From Kribbella capetownensis (GTDB lineage Bacteria > Actinomycetota > Actinomycetes > Propionibacteriales > Kribbellaceae), in assembly GCF_004331485.1 (NCBI RefSeq), contig NZ_SJKD01000009.1:124001-188000 (forward strand): a stretch of DNA of 64,000 bases, read 5' to 3'. The notes beneath the pieces are model-generated. The model was not told the origin of the DNA. It saw only the letters and a program-made list of their open reading frames with translations, and searched no databases. Below, one piece after another: positions 24,723 through 33,164 of this stretch. The position numbers and the translations under genes are program-made. How positions within the stretch are numbered: position 1 is the first letter of the stretch; each line of letters opens with the position of its first letter.

Positions 24723-26329
24723 TCCACCCCGATCAGCAGCGGGTACCTGTCCTGCCCTCCGTCGTACACCACGACGTCGACATCTTTGCGGTTCCGCCGC
24801 ACGTGCCGCTCCAGTGCCGCCGCCAGAGCGGGGTCCGCGTCCCGGCCGGTGACGATGGTGAGCAACTCGCCTCCGCCGCCGAGCAGCCGGTCGACCACGC
24901 CGAACGCCGCCTCCTGGAGATCCTCGGTGATCAGTGCGAAATCGCCGTCGACCACGCCCAGCGCGTCGCCGATCCGGCACCTGCCGGCCATCGTCCAGGC
25001 GTCCTTCACCGCGATCGTGACGGCGCCGTGGCGGGTCTGTCCGGCCGCCGCCGAGAGGTGTACGACGTCGTCGTCGAAACTGCGCTCGGGGTCGTGGACG
25101 GCGATCGCTGCCAGCCCCTGGACCTGCGCGCGGGTCGGGATCACGGCCACCCGGATCCCGTCCTGGCGGGCCGCGGTCGCGGCGGCCTCGGCGACCGCGA
25201 GCGAGTCGCTGTCGTTGGGCAGCAGCACGATCTCGGGCGCCTTCGACTTCTCCATCGCGCGGAGCAGTTCCCCGGTCGAGCACCGGCGCCCTGGGCCGCC
25301 GATGATGACCTGTGCCCCGGCTTCTTGGAACAGGTCCGCGAGTCCTTCACCGGCGACGACCGCGATCACGGCGCGGCCCGGCGGCGGCTCGTGATGGGCC
25401 TGGTCGGCGAAGTGAATGACCCGGATCCGGTGCGGCCGGCCGATGTCGATGCCGTGCTCGATCGCGGCGCCCACGTCGTCGGTGTGGACGTGCACGTTCC
25501 ACAGCCCGTCGCCGCCGACCACGACGACCGAGTCGCCGAGACCGGCCAGGATCTGCCGGAAGTCAGCGACCTTGTCGTCCGGCGCGTCCAGCAGGTACAT
25601 CACCTCATACGCCGGTCCGTCCTGACTCTCGGCGTTCTCACCCTGAGGCTCGACCCGGGCCGGTACGTCGACCCGCACGATCTGCCCGGTGAGCACCGAC
25701 TCCATCGCGCCCAGGATCACCACCAGGCCCGCTCCCCCGGCGTCCACGACGCCCGCGCGCCGCAGTACGTCGAGCTGCTCGGTGGTCTTGGTGAGCGCCT
25801 GCCGGGCGGAGGCGACGGCGGCCAGGCACACGTCCGCCAGGCTCTTCCCGTCGTTCGCGGCCGTGGTCGCACCAGTCGCAGCAGCCCGGGCGACGGTCAG
25901 CATGGTGCCTTCGACCGGTTGTGCGACCGCGCCGTACGCGGCGTCGGCGGCGTACTTGAGGGCGTCCGCGAACGCGGCCGACTCGCTCATCCGGAGGTCG
26001 GCGTTGTCGTCCGCGCCCTGGTCACGCGGGAGGTTCTCGGCGAGCCGGAGGCCGCAGGCGCGGATCAGCTGGGAGGTGATGACGCCGGAGTTCCCGCGAG
26101 CGCCGAGCAACGCGCCGCGGCCGAACGTCTGAATGGCTTCGGCAAAGGTCAGCTCCCCCGCGGGCAGCGCGTCGCACGCGGCCTCCCAGGTCAGGTAGAG
26201 GTTCGTGCCCGTGTCGCCGTCCGGCACCGGGTACACGTTCAGCTCGTCGATCTCGGTCCGCGCGCGCCCCAACTCGACCAACGCCGTCCGAGCCCAGGCC
26301 CGCAGCACCTCCACCGTCAATTCCTCCAC
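24719..26329 (-). CDS. DAK2-domain protein, FakA/YloV-like
   Basis: The 536-residue protein starts with a DAK2 kinase domain: NVYPVPDGDTGTNLYLT (metal-binding Asp cluster), GALLGARGNSGVI, VEGTMLTVAR, and DAGGAGLVVILGA. The C-terminal DegV-like half contains WNVHVHTDD and GDFALI. In Firmicutes FakA phosphorylates fatty acids bound to FakB carriers; in actinobacteria this position (rpmB-DAK2-recG) is conserved but the substrate is not established. Translation starts at a GTG at 26329. Confidence 0.9.
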   Translation of the reverse strand: MEELTVEVLRAWARTALVELGRARTEIDELNVYPVPDGDTGTNLYLTWEAACDALPAGELTFAEAIQTFGRGALLGARGNSGVITSQLIRACGLRLAENLPRDQGADDNADLRMSESAAFADALKYAADAAYGAVAQPVEGTMLTVARAAATGATTAANDGKSLADVCLAAVASARQALTKTTEQLDVLRRAGVVDAGGAGLVVILGAMESVLTGQIVRVDVPARVEPQGENAESQDGPAYEVMYLLDAPDDKVADFRQILAGLGDSVVVVGGDGLWNVHVHTDDVGAAIEHGIDIGRPHRIRVIHFADQAHHEPPPGRAVIAVVAGEGLADLFQEAGAQVIIGGPGRRCSTGELLRAMEKSKAPEIVLLPNDSDSLAVAEAAATAARQDGIRVAVIPTRAQVQGLAAIAVHDPERSFDDDVVHLSAAAGQTRHGAVTIAVKDAWTMAGRCRIGDALGVVDGDFALITEDLQEAAFGVVDRLLGGGGELLTIVTGRDADPALAAALERHVRRNRKDVDVVVYDGGQDRYPLLIGVE

Positions 26330-26351
26330 GCCCGGAAGGCTATCTGGGGCG

Positions 26352-26442
26352 TAAGGACAGGAGGTAGTGCGGCCGGACCAGCCAGCCTGAGCGTGCCCAC
26401 TCGGCGCCCGAAGCGCCTGACGCCCACTACCTCCTGTCGTTA
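26352..26442. repeat. Long inverted repeat in the divergent intergenic region
   Basis: An 18-base arm (26352-26369, core ACAGGAGGTAGTG) has its reverse complement at 26425-26442 with a single mismatch. The arms are separated by 55 bases that also contain a GGCGC/GCGCC hairpin. The repeat fills the space between the divergent DAK2 and methyltransferase genes. It could be a pair of operator sites or a large stem in the leader of either transcript; its function is unknown. Confidence 0.6.
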
Positions 26443-26490
26443 GGTACGCGGCCAGTAGGGTCGGTGCGGCGGCGAGAGGCGGGAGAGGCA

Positions 26491-27498
26491 GTGAGTGGCG
26501 GTAGGAGCGTGTTGTTCTCGGTTGCTGCCGACAGTTATGAGTGGGCGGTGCGGGAGATCCGGGGCGAGTTCGGCCGTGAGGTGCGGATCGAGCGGGTCAG
26601 CGGTGATCTGGGGCGCATCGTCGACGGTGGTCCGGCCGTGGGTGACCTCGCCGCGGCGTGCGACGCCGGGCGGATCGTGTTCATCCGGCATCTGACCACC
26701 GAGATCGCCGGCTTCGAGGAGCTGCCCCCGGACTACGAGTTGGCCGACCTGGTGCTGAGCGCCTTGCCTGACTATCCGAAGGCGCTCGCAGTCCAGGCCT
26801 GGACCGATGGCGCGGGGACCGGCGGGTCGTACTACCACCGGCTCGAGCAAGCACTCACCGAGCGCGGGGTGAGTGTGACCCGCTCCGGGCAGGAGGTCGT
26901 CGTCTCGTGCTTCGTGGGCCGGCGGGCGGTCCTGCTCGGGCTGAACCGGCGCGCGGACAGCCTGTCTGACTGGCCCGGTGGGCGGATGCGGTTGGCTCGG
27001 GCTGAGGAGCGGGTGTCGCGGTCGGAGTTCAAGTTGGAGGAGGCGATCGCGACCTTCGGGCTGGAGTTGCCGCCGGGTGGGAAGGCGGTCGACCTGGGCG
27101 CGTCGCCGGGCGGGTGGACGCGGATCCTGCGGCAGCACGGGCAGGAGGTGTGGTCGGTGGACCCGGGCTCGCTGGATGAGCGGCTGCGGCGGGATCGCGG
27201 GATCCATCACGCTGCCACGACGGCCGGGCGGTTCTTCGCGGAGAACCGGGTGCGGTTCGACGTGGTGGTGAACGACATGCGGATGGATCAGGTGATGAGC
27301 GCCCGGATGATGGTCGACGCGGCGGCGCACCTGCGCCGCGGCGGACTCGCGATCGTCACGCTGAAGGGTGGCGGGAAGAACCCGCTCGACGGCGCCCGGC
27401 GCGGCATCGACGTGCTGCGGCAGCAGTACGACGTACTCCACGCCCGGCAACTGCACCACAACCGGAACGAGATCACCGTCGTCGCCCGCAAGGTGTGA
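26491..27498 (+). CDS. RlmM-like FtsJ-domain RNA methyltransferase
   Basis: The 335 residues comprise an N-terminal part like the RlmM THUMP-type region (VAADSYEWAVREIRGEFG) and a C-terminal FtsJ Rossmann domain with VDLGASPGGWTRIL. The K-D-K-E catalytic set is visible as SEFKLEEA, VVNDMRMD, TLKGGGK and NEITVVARK. Family members 2'-O-methylate rRNA (E. coli RlmM acts at C2498 of 23S rRNA), but the site here is inference. The GTG at 26491 has GGGAGAGG just upstream; a GTG at 26464 is an alternative. It ends at a strong terminator shared with rpmB. Confidence 0.82.
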   Translation: MSGGRSVLFSVAADSYEWAVREIRGEFGREVRIERVSGDLGRIVDGGPAVGDLAAACDAGRIVFIRHLTTEIAGFEELPPDYELADLVLSALPDYPKALAVQAWTDGAGTGGSYYHRLEQALTERGVSVTRSGQEVVVSCFVGRRAVLLGLNRRADSLSDWPGGRMRLARAEERVSRSEFKLEEAIATFGLELPPGGKAVDLGASPGGWTRILRQHGQEVWSVDPGSLDERLRRDRGIHHAATTAGRFFAENRVRFDVVVNDMRMDQVMSARMMVDAAAHLRRGGLAIVTLKGGGKNPLDGARRGIDVLRQQYDVLHARQLHHNRNEITVVARKV

Positions 27499-27511
27499 GA
27501 AGACGCGAAAG

Positions 27512-27537
27512 AGGCGCCCGGGTGATCCCGGGCGCCT
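27512..27537. terminator. Bidirectional hairpin terminator between convergent genes
   Basis: A perfect 11-base stem, AGGCGCCCGGG / CCCGGGCGCCT, with loop TGAT lies between the ends of the methyltransferase gene (+) and rpmB (-). Short T runs follow on both sides (GTTT on +, CTTT on -). Confidence 0.85.
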
Positions 27538-27569
27538 GTTTCAGGCCCTACAACGGAGAAAGCTGGGGG

Positions 27570-27791
27570 TCAGCCGACGACGCGCTGGACCTTGCCGGCC
27601 TTGATGCAGGACGTGCAGACCTTCAGGCGGGTCGGGGTGCCCTTGATGAGCGCCCGGACCGGCTGGATGTTGGGGTTGAACCGCCGCGGCGTACGAGCCT
27701 TGACCCGACGGATCATCGCGCCCTTACCCAGGCGGGCAACGTTGTTGCCGAACGTCGGCTGCTTGCCGCAGACATCGCACTTCTTAGACAT
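27570..27791 (-). CDS. rpmB: 50S ribosomal protein L28, zinc-binding form
   Basis: A 73-residue L28 with CDVCGKQPTFGN at the start and CTSCIKAGKV near the end. The two Cys pairs are the zinc ligands of the C+ form, whose expression relative to C- paralogues is often zinc-controlled through Zur. RRFNPNIQPVR is the conserved core. GGAGA stands six bases before the ATG, and a good housekeeping promoter lies further upstream. Confidence 0.95.
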   Translation of the reverse strand: MSKKCDVCGKQPTFGNNVARLGKGAMIRRVKARTPRRFNPNIQPVRALIKGTPTRLKVCTSCIKAGKVQRVVG

Positions 27792-27827
27792 GATTCTCCG
27801 TGTTCAGGGTCGTGACACCGACAGACC

Positions 27828-27856
27828 ATGTTACATGCGGCCTGACGCACGACCAA
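27828..27856 (-). promoter_or_regulatory. Housekeeping promoter of rpmB
   Basis: On the minus strand TTGGTC (27856-27851) and TAACAT (27833-27828) are spaced by exactly 17 bases, a close fit to the sigma-70 type consensus. The -10 box ends 36 bases before the rpmB ATG. Confidence 0.6.
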
Positions 27857-27875
27857 TTCGGTCCACACTCGCCGA

Positions 27876-29858
27876 TCAGGCAGTGAGGTAGGCCACTTCC
27901 TCGTCCGTCAGAGTGACCGACAGCCCCGGTGTCGAGGTCCGGGTCTCGCTGACGTGCCGCGGCCCGATCAGCGGGAACACCGGGTACGGCTGGTGCAGCA
28001 ACCAGGCCAGCGCGATCGCCGTCGGCTCGACTCCCTTGGCGGCCGCCAGCTCGCGGGCCCGGTCGAGCCTACGGAAGTTCTCGTCGGAGTAGAAACAGCG
28101 CACCAGTTCCTCGTCCGACCGGTCCTCCGGCGTGGCCCGCCCGGTGAAGAACCCGCGCGCCTGGCTCGACCACGGGAACAGCGCGACCTGCCGCTCCCGC
28201 AGCCACGCCTGCGACTCGTCGTCGGAGACGTGCCGGCAGCCCTTCCACGGTACGTCGTACGCCCGCGCGAGGCTGAGGTGGTTGCTGAGCAGCGTGAACG
28301 GCTGCTTGCCGTTGGCCTCGGCGTACGCATTGGCCTCGTCGAAGCGCGGCAGCGACCAGTTGGAGCCGCCGTACGCCTTGATCCGGCCGGCCTTGAAGTG
28401 CTCGTCGAGGACGTCGACGAACTCCGCGACCGGGATCTCCTCGTTGTCGCGGTGCATCATGTAGAGGTCGACGTGGTCGGTCTGCAGCCGCTCGAGGCTC
28501 TCGTGCAGCTGCCGGGTGATCGACTCCGGATCGCAGTGCGGCGTGTGCGCGCCCTTGCCGATGACAACGATCTCGTCGCGGTTGCCACGGGACGTGATCC
28601 ACTGGCCGAGCAGCTTCTCGCCCCGGCCGCCGCCGTAGATGTAGGCGGTGTCGAACGTCGTCCCGCCGCGCTCGACGAAGTCGTCGAAGACCACCGCCGC
28701 GTGCGGCAGCGTCTGCTGGTTGTCGACGCCCATCACGAGCCGGGAGACCGGCTTGTCGAGCCCGGGCACCTTGCCGTAGGTCATCGGGGCATCGGCGCGC
28801 TTGGCCAGCGGGCGGCCGGTGGCAGTCGGGATCTTGGCGTCGTCCCGCTCACTCGCGTACTGCTGCCCGATCGCCGCCCGCCACGCGTCCTGGACGGTCA
28901 GGTTGCCGAGCGTGTCGGCCCAGGTCATCTCCGGTGCCTGCCGCTGCTCGATCGCCCGCGCGACCGCCTCGGCCTCGGCCGCATAGATGAGGGCGGGGTC
29001 CGCGGAGATGTCCCGCGGCTCCTCCCCCACTTTGTGCAGGGTGACGTGGGTCGGCTTGCCGTCGCCGCCGAACCACGGGTCCTCGACGACCAGGTAGCCC
29101 TTGCTGCCGAAGATGCGGACCTGGTTCTGGTCGCGGAGCCGGACGCCGGTGCTCACCTGGGCGGTCACGCCGCCCTCGAAGAACAGCGTCGCCACAGACC
29201 ATTCGTCGGCCCCGGTCTCGCCGACCGTGCCGACCGCGGTCACCGCGGCCGGGTCGGCGAACGGCTGCCCGGTCGCAGCACCGGCGATGAGCCGGGCCAT
29301 CGAGACCGGGTAGCCGCCGACGTCGAGGATGCCGCCACCGGCCAGCTCGTCGGCGAAGATCCGCGACTCCGGCCGGAACGCCGACGCGAATGCGAACGTG
29401 GCCTGGATCTGGTGGACGGTACCGAGCTCGCCGTCGCGGACCAGTTGGGCGATCAGCTTGGTCTGCGGCAGGCACCGGTACATGTACGCCTCCATCAGGA
29501 AGACGTCGTTGCGTACCGCGGCCTCGATCATCGCCTCGGCCCAGGCCTTGTTGATCGCCAGCGGCTTCTCGCACAGCACGTGCTTGCCGGCCTCGGCGGC
29601 CTTGATCGCCCACTCGACGTGCATCGGGTGCGGCGTCGCGATGTACACCGCGTCCACGGTCTCGTCGGCGAGCAGGTCGCCGTACGACGCGTGCCGGTTG
29701 GCGATGTCCCACTTGTCGGCGAAGGCGTTGGCGGAGTCGATCGACCGGCTGCCGACGGCGACGACCGCGTTCGTCGGTGAGGTCGGCACCTGGCTGGCGA
29801 ACCGGGACGCGATGTTCCCGGTGCCGAGGATGCCCCAGCGGAGCTTGGTGTCAGTCAA
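27876..29858 (-). CDS. Fusion of Gfo/Idh/MocA oxidoreductase and aldo/keto reductase
   Basis: Two complete redox domains in one chain of 660 residues. Residues 1-335 are a Gfo/Idh/MocA dehydrogenase: GILGTGNIASRFA for NAD(P) and the family motif CEKPLAINKAWAE near 97. Residues 365-660 are an aldo/keto reductase: TTFDTAYIYGGGRGEKLLGQW with the catalytic Asp and Tyr, VIGKGAH with the Lys, and HVDLYMMHRDN with the His. The join (about 335-365) is a short polar linker. Both would act on sugars or their keto forms, perhaps in sequence, with cofactor recycling. Translation starts at a TTG at 29858, 30 bases after the permease gene, so it belongs to the ABC operon. Confidence 0.88.
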   Translation of the reverse strand: MTDTKLRWGILGTGNIASRFASQVPTSPTNAVVAVGSRSIDSANAFADKWDIANRHASYGDLLADETVDAVYIATPHPMHVEWAIKAAEAGKHVLCEKPLAINKAWAEAMIEAAVRNDVFLMEAYMYRCLPQTKLIAQLVRDGELGTVHQIQATFAFASAFRPESRIFADELAGGGILDVGGYPVSMARLIAGAATGQPFADPAAVTAVGTVGETGADEWSVATLFFEGGVTAQVSTGVRLRDQNQVRIFGSKGYLVVEDPWFGGDGKPTHVTLHKVGEEPRDISADPALIYAAEAEAVARAIEQRQAPEMTWADTLGNLTVQDAWRAAIGQQYASERDDAKIPTATGRPLAKRADAPMTYGKVPGLDKPVSRLVMGVDNQQTLPHAAVVFDDFVERGGTTFDTAYIYGGGRGEKLLGQWITSRGNRDEIVVIGKGAHTPHCDPESITRQLHESLERLQTDHVDLYMMHRDNEEIPVAEFVDVLDEHFKAGRIKAYGGSNWSLPRFDEANAYAEANGKQPFTLLSNHLSLARAYDVPWKGCRHVSDDESQAWLRERQVALFPWSSQARGFFTGRATPEDRSDEELVRCFYSDENFRRLDRARELAAAKGVEPTAIALAWLLHQPYPVFPLIGPRHVSETRTSTPGLSVTLTDEEVAYLTA

Positions 29859-29888
29859 GAGGTGTCCCGTTTTCGTTGTCGGTGTGGA

Positions 29889-30716
29889 TCAGAATTTCAT
29901 GGCGCCGGCGGCCAGGTCGGAGATGAAGTGCCGCCCGCCGATCAGGAAGACCCCGATCAACGGTATGACGCTCATCAGTGCGCCGGCCATGACCATGGAG
30001 TAGTCAGTGCCGTAGATGCCGTTGAGTTGGTCGAGGGCGACCTGCAGAGTGAGCCGGTTCGGGTCCGTCATCACGATCAGCGGCCAGAGGTAGTCGTTCC
30101 AGACGTTGATGAAGGTGAAGATGCCGAGGAACGCCAGGCCGGGCCGCAGTACCGGCAGGCCGACGGTCAGGTACTGCCGGAAGAAGCCGGCCCCGTCGAC
30201 CTTCGCGGCCGAGATGAGTTCGTCCGGGATCGCGCCGGCGGCGTACTGGCGCATCCAGAAGATGCCGAACGCGTTCGCCGCGCCCGGGATGATGAGTGCC
30301 TTCAGTGATCCGATCCAGCCGAACTCCGCGAGGGTGACGAACTGCGGCACCAGCGACAGCTGGGTCGGGATCATGAAGGTCGCCAGCAGCAACCCGAAGA
30401 GAAAGTTGCGGCCGGGGAACTCGTACTTCGCGAACGCGAACGCGGCCAGCGAGTCGAAGAACAGGATCAGGACGGTGACGCCGAGGGAGGCGATCAGGGT
30501 GAGCAGCATCGCTCCGAAGAAGTCGATGTTGTCGAGCACCTTGCCCATGTTCTCGAACAGGTGGGAGCCGATCACCAGCTTCGGTGGGTAGCTGAAGATG
30601 TCCGGTGTGGTGTTCGAGGCCATCACCAGCATCCAGTAGAACGGGAAGATCGAGACCACGACGCCGAGCATCAAGACGATGTGCCCGACCGTGGTGCGGA
30701 TGCGCTCAATGGACAT
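29889..30716 (-). CDS. Carbohydrate ABC transporter permease (MalG type)
   Basis: The 275-residue inner-membrane permease has six helices and the EAA loop YAAGAIPDELISAAKVDGAGFFRQYLTVGLP that contacts the ATPase. I start at the ATG at 30716, which has GGAGG nine bases upstream and overlaps the previous gene by 11 bases. No ATPase gene is nearby, so it probably shares a general MsiK-like ATPase encoded elsewhere, as is common for actinobacterial sugar importers. Confidence 0.93.
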   Translation of the reverse strand: MSIERIRTTVGHIVLMLGVVVSIFPFYWMLVMASNTTPDIFSYPPKLVIGSHLFENMGKVLDNIDFFGAMLLTLIASLGVTVLILFFDSLAAFAFAKYEFPGRNFLFGLLLATFMIPTQLSLVPQFVTLAEFGWIGSLKALIIPGAANAFGIFWMRQYAAGAIPDELISAAKVDGAGFFRQYLTVGLPVLRPGLAFLGIFTFINVWNDYLWPLIVMTDPNRLTLQVALDQLNGIYGTDYSMVMAGALMSVIPLIGVFLIGGRHFISDLAAGAMKF

Positions 30717-31758
30717 CGGCGGCCTCCTTCGTGGTCTGCTCCGCATCCTCTTGCTGTGCGGCCTTCTGGGCGGCGATGTTGCGTTCGGCCCGGCGGGCGG
30801 CGCGACGGGCGATCCGTTCGTTGTCGCGGCCGCCGATCAGCCGCCAGTTGATGATCGAGAACAGCACGATGAGGATGAACAGCGCCCAGCCGATCGCGGC
30901 GCCGTACCCGAACTGGTTGTTGATGAACGCGCTCTGGTACAGGTACGACACGATCGTCATACCGGCGTTGCCGGGGCCGCCGATGTTGTTGGTGTCACCG
31001 AACAGAACCCGGGATTCGGTGAAGATCTGCAGTCCGCCGATGGTCGAGGTGACCGCGGTGAACAGGATCACCGGGCGCAGCATCGGCACCGTGATCCGCC
31101 AGAACACCTGCCGCGAACTGGCGCCGTCGACCTTGGCCGCCTCATACACGTCGGCGGAGATCGCCTGCAGGCCGGCCAGGTAGATGATCGCGTTGTAGCC
31201 GACCCACCGCCAGGTGACGATGGTGGCGATCGCGATCTTGATCCCCCACGGCTGGGTCAGCCATTCGACCTTGCCCAGGCCGACCGACTGCAGGAACGCG
31301 TTCAGCAGTCCGAAGTTGTTGCTGAAGATCGACCCGAACACCAAGGTGACGGCGACGACCGAGGTGACGTTGGGGATGAAGTAGGCGATCCGGTAGAAGC
31401 TGCGGAACCGGGTGGCGTTGTGCAGCGCGTTGGCGATCACCAGCGCGAGCAGCAGCATCGGCACGGTCGACAGCACCCAGATGATCAGCGTGTTGCCGAT
31501 CGCCTGCCAGAACTTCGGATCGCCGAGCAGGTAGCTGTACTGCTGCAGGCCGACCCAGGTCATCGAGCCGATGCCGTCCCAGTCGTGGAACGAGATCCAG
31601 ATCGAGAACAGCACCGGGAACGCGCCGAAGATGGCGAACAGGATGAAGAACGGCGCGACGGCGGCGTACTGCGGGAACGCCTGGCGGTACTTGCCCGGCG
31701 GCTTGGCAGTGGTGTCGGTGCTGCGGACGGTCGCGGGAAGTGCCTTGGTCACAGTCAT
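30706..31758 (-). CDS. Carbohydrate ABC transporter permease (MalF type)
   Basis: A 350-residue permease with six membrane helices and the EAA-loop stretch LQAISADVYEAAKVDGASSRQVFWRITVPML. The N-terminal 35 residues are cytoplasmic. The C-terminal tail is basic and Ala-rich (RIARRAARRAERNIAAQKAAQ), longer than usual and possibly helical. It starts one base after the binding-protein stop. Confidence 0.93.
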   Translation of the reverse strand: MTVTKALPATVRSTDTTAKPPGKYRQAFPQYAAVAPFFILFAIFGAFPVLFSIWISFHDWDGIGSMTWVGLQQYSYLLGDPKFWQAIGNTLIIWVLSTVPMLLLALVIANALHNATRFRSFYRIAYFIPNVTSVVAVTLVFGSIFSNNFGLLNAFLQSVGLGKVEWLTQPWGIKIAIATIVTWRWVGYNAIIYLAGLQAISADVYEAAKVDGASSRQVFWRITVPMLRPVILFTAVTSTIGGLQIFTESRVLFGDTNNIGGPGNAGMTIVSYLYQSAFINNQFGYGAAIGWALFILIVLFSIINWRLIGGRDNERIARRAARRAERNIAAQKAAQQEDAEQTTKEAADVH

Positions 31759-31759
31759 C

Positions 31760-33043
31760 TCAGATCGCCCCCGCCCGGGTGAGTTCACGTTCGACCTGGT
31801 GCTGTGCGTCGTTCCAGGCCTGGTCCGGTGATTTGCCGGCCACTTCGACGTTCACGAGTTCGGCGCTGATCGGCGCACCGATGATCGAGTCGTACGGCGA
31901 GAAGTAGGCGCCGGGGTACTTCGTCGCCGACTCCGCGAACACCTCGACGATCTTCTGGCCGCCGAAGAACGGATCCGGAGCGGCCAGCCGGGAGTCGGTG
32001 TAGCTGGCCGGCGTGGACGGGAACAGCACCGGGTCGAGGAACGCCTGGGCCTGGTTCTTCGCCGACTCCAGCCAGCTGATGAACGCGAACGCCGCCTCGG
32101 GGTTCTTGCAGTACTTCGTGATGCCCAGGAAGGACCCGCCACGGTTGCCGGCGCCACCAGGAGCCGCCGTCACCCGCCAGAGTCCCTTCGTCTTGGGAGC
32201 CGCGTTCTTCGGGCCGAGCTGGGCCCACCAGACGGCGGCGTTGAAGGCAACCAGCTTGCCGTTCGTCACGACCGCATCCGCGTCGGTCGAACCGTCCTGC
32301 GCGTTGGCGGACAGTCCTTCCTTGACCACGCGGATGGCCAGGTCGAACGCTTCGCGGACGTGGTCCTGGTCGCCGATGTACTGACCGTCCACGGTCATGT
32401 ACCGCTTCGGCTGCTGGGCCATCCGGTAGCTGAAGATGCTGTTGATGTTGTCGGTGATCGACGAACCGGGGACGGCCTGCTTCACCTTCTTGCCGAGCGC
32501 GATGTAGGTGTCCCAGTCCGGCGCGAGCTGCGCGACCGCGGCGGGATCGATGTCGATGCCGGCCTTGCTGAACACGTCGGTGCGGTAGAACAGCGCCGTC
32601 GGACCGGTGTCCATCGGGTAGGCCATCATTTTGTTGTCCGGCGTGACGCCGAGCTTCCACTTCCAGGGCAGGAACTCGCTCTCACGCTCCTTGGCGCCGA
32701 GTTCGAACAGGTCGTGGAACTGGTCGGCGTTCGGGAAGTACGTCGCCACGTCGTCGTTGATCGCGACGATGTCGGGGACCAGCGACTTGCCGGCCAGCGA
32801 GGTCAGCACCTTGGTCTTGTAGTTGCTGCCGATCCGGGTCATCGACAGCCGCAGGCCGTCGTGGCCCGGAATCGCCTTCTCCGCTTGGCCGATCAGGTCG
32901 TCGTTCACTGACCCGACCCAGGTCCACATGCTCAGCTCGTCCGATCCGCCGAGCGAACTTCGGGAGCCACATCCACTCAGACCGGTGCTCGCGGCCGCGG
33001 CGCCGGCACCGAACGCGAGGAACTTCCTTCTGCTCAGACTCAT
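31760..33043 (-). CDS. Extracellular sugar-binding lipoprotein of an ABC importer
   Basis: A 427-residue family 1 solute-binding protein. The start SLSRRKFLAFGAGAAAAS is a twin-arginine-like signal followed by the lipobox GLSGC, so it is exported and lipid-anchored. The mature part has the MalE-like two-lobe pattern (YPMDTGPTALFYRTDVFSKAGID, FAFISWLESAKNQAQAF). The sugar is not predictable; the adjacent Gfo-AKR fusion suggests a modified sugar, sugar acid or polyol. The ATG at 33043 has GGTGAGG upstream. First gene of the four-gene operon; a 120-base control region separates it from a divergent HAD gene. Confidence 0.93.
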   Translation of the reverse strand: MSLSRRKFLAFGAGAAAASTGLSGCGSRSSLGGSDELSMWTWVGSVNDDLIGQAEKAIPGHDGLRLSMTRIGSNYKTKVLTSLAGKSLVPDIVAINDDVATYFPNADQFHDLFELGAKERESEFLPWKWKLGVTPDNKMMAYPMDTGPTALFYRTDVFSKAGIDIDPAAVAQLAPDWDTYIALGKKVKQAVPGSSITDNINSIFSYRMAQQPKRYMTVDGQYIGDQDHVREAFDLAIRVVKEGLSANAQDGSTDADAVVTNGKLVAFNAAVWWAQLGPKNAAPKTKGLWRVTAAPGGAGNRGGSFLGITKYCKNPEAAFAFISWLESAKNQAQAFLDPVLFPSTPASYTDSRLAAPDPFFGGQKIVEVFAESATKYPGAYFSPYDSIIGAPISAELVNVEVAGKSPDQAWNDAQHQVERELTRAGAI

Positions 33044-33164
33044 ACGCCTCACCTGGCGCTTTCTGTTGTTTTTCGCCGGAAGGTGTCCAGATATGTTTAC
33101 GTAGCCATAAGGTAAGCGCATACCGACTGAACCGGTCAAGGCCCCGGGCTGACAGGATGGATTC
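33044..33164. promoter_or_regulatory. Divergent control region of the sugar ABC operon
   Basis: This 121-base stretch is AT-richer than its surroundings. It contains a GCTTAC...GTAAAC imperfect inverted repeat around 33094-33115, and CATAAGGTA, a 9-mer also found at 38064-38072 before the ROK gene. These are candidate operator elements for a sugar regulator (LacI or ROK). No convincing promoter pair was found. Confidence 0.35.

Noticed and set aside
27954-29780. A 608-codon + strand frame opposite the Gfo-AKR fusion
   Set aside because: Low-complexity Arg/Leu/Gly/Val sequence typical of antisense shadows; no motifs.
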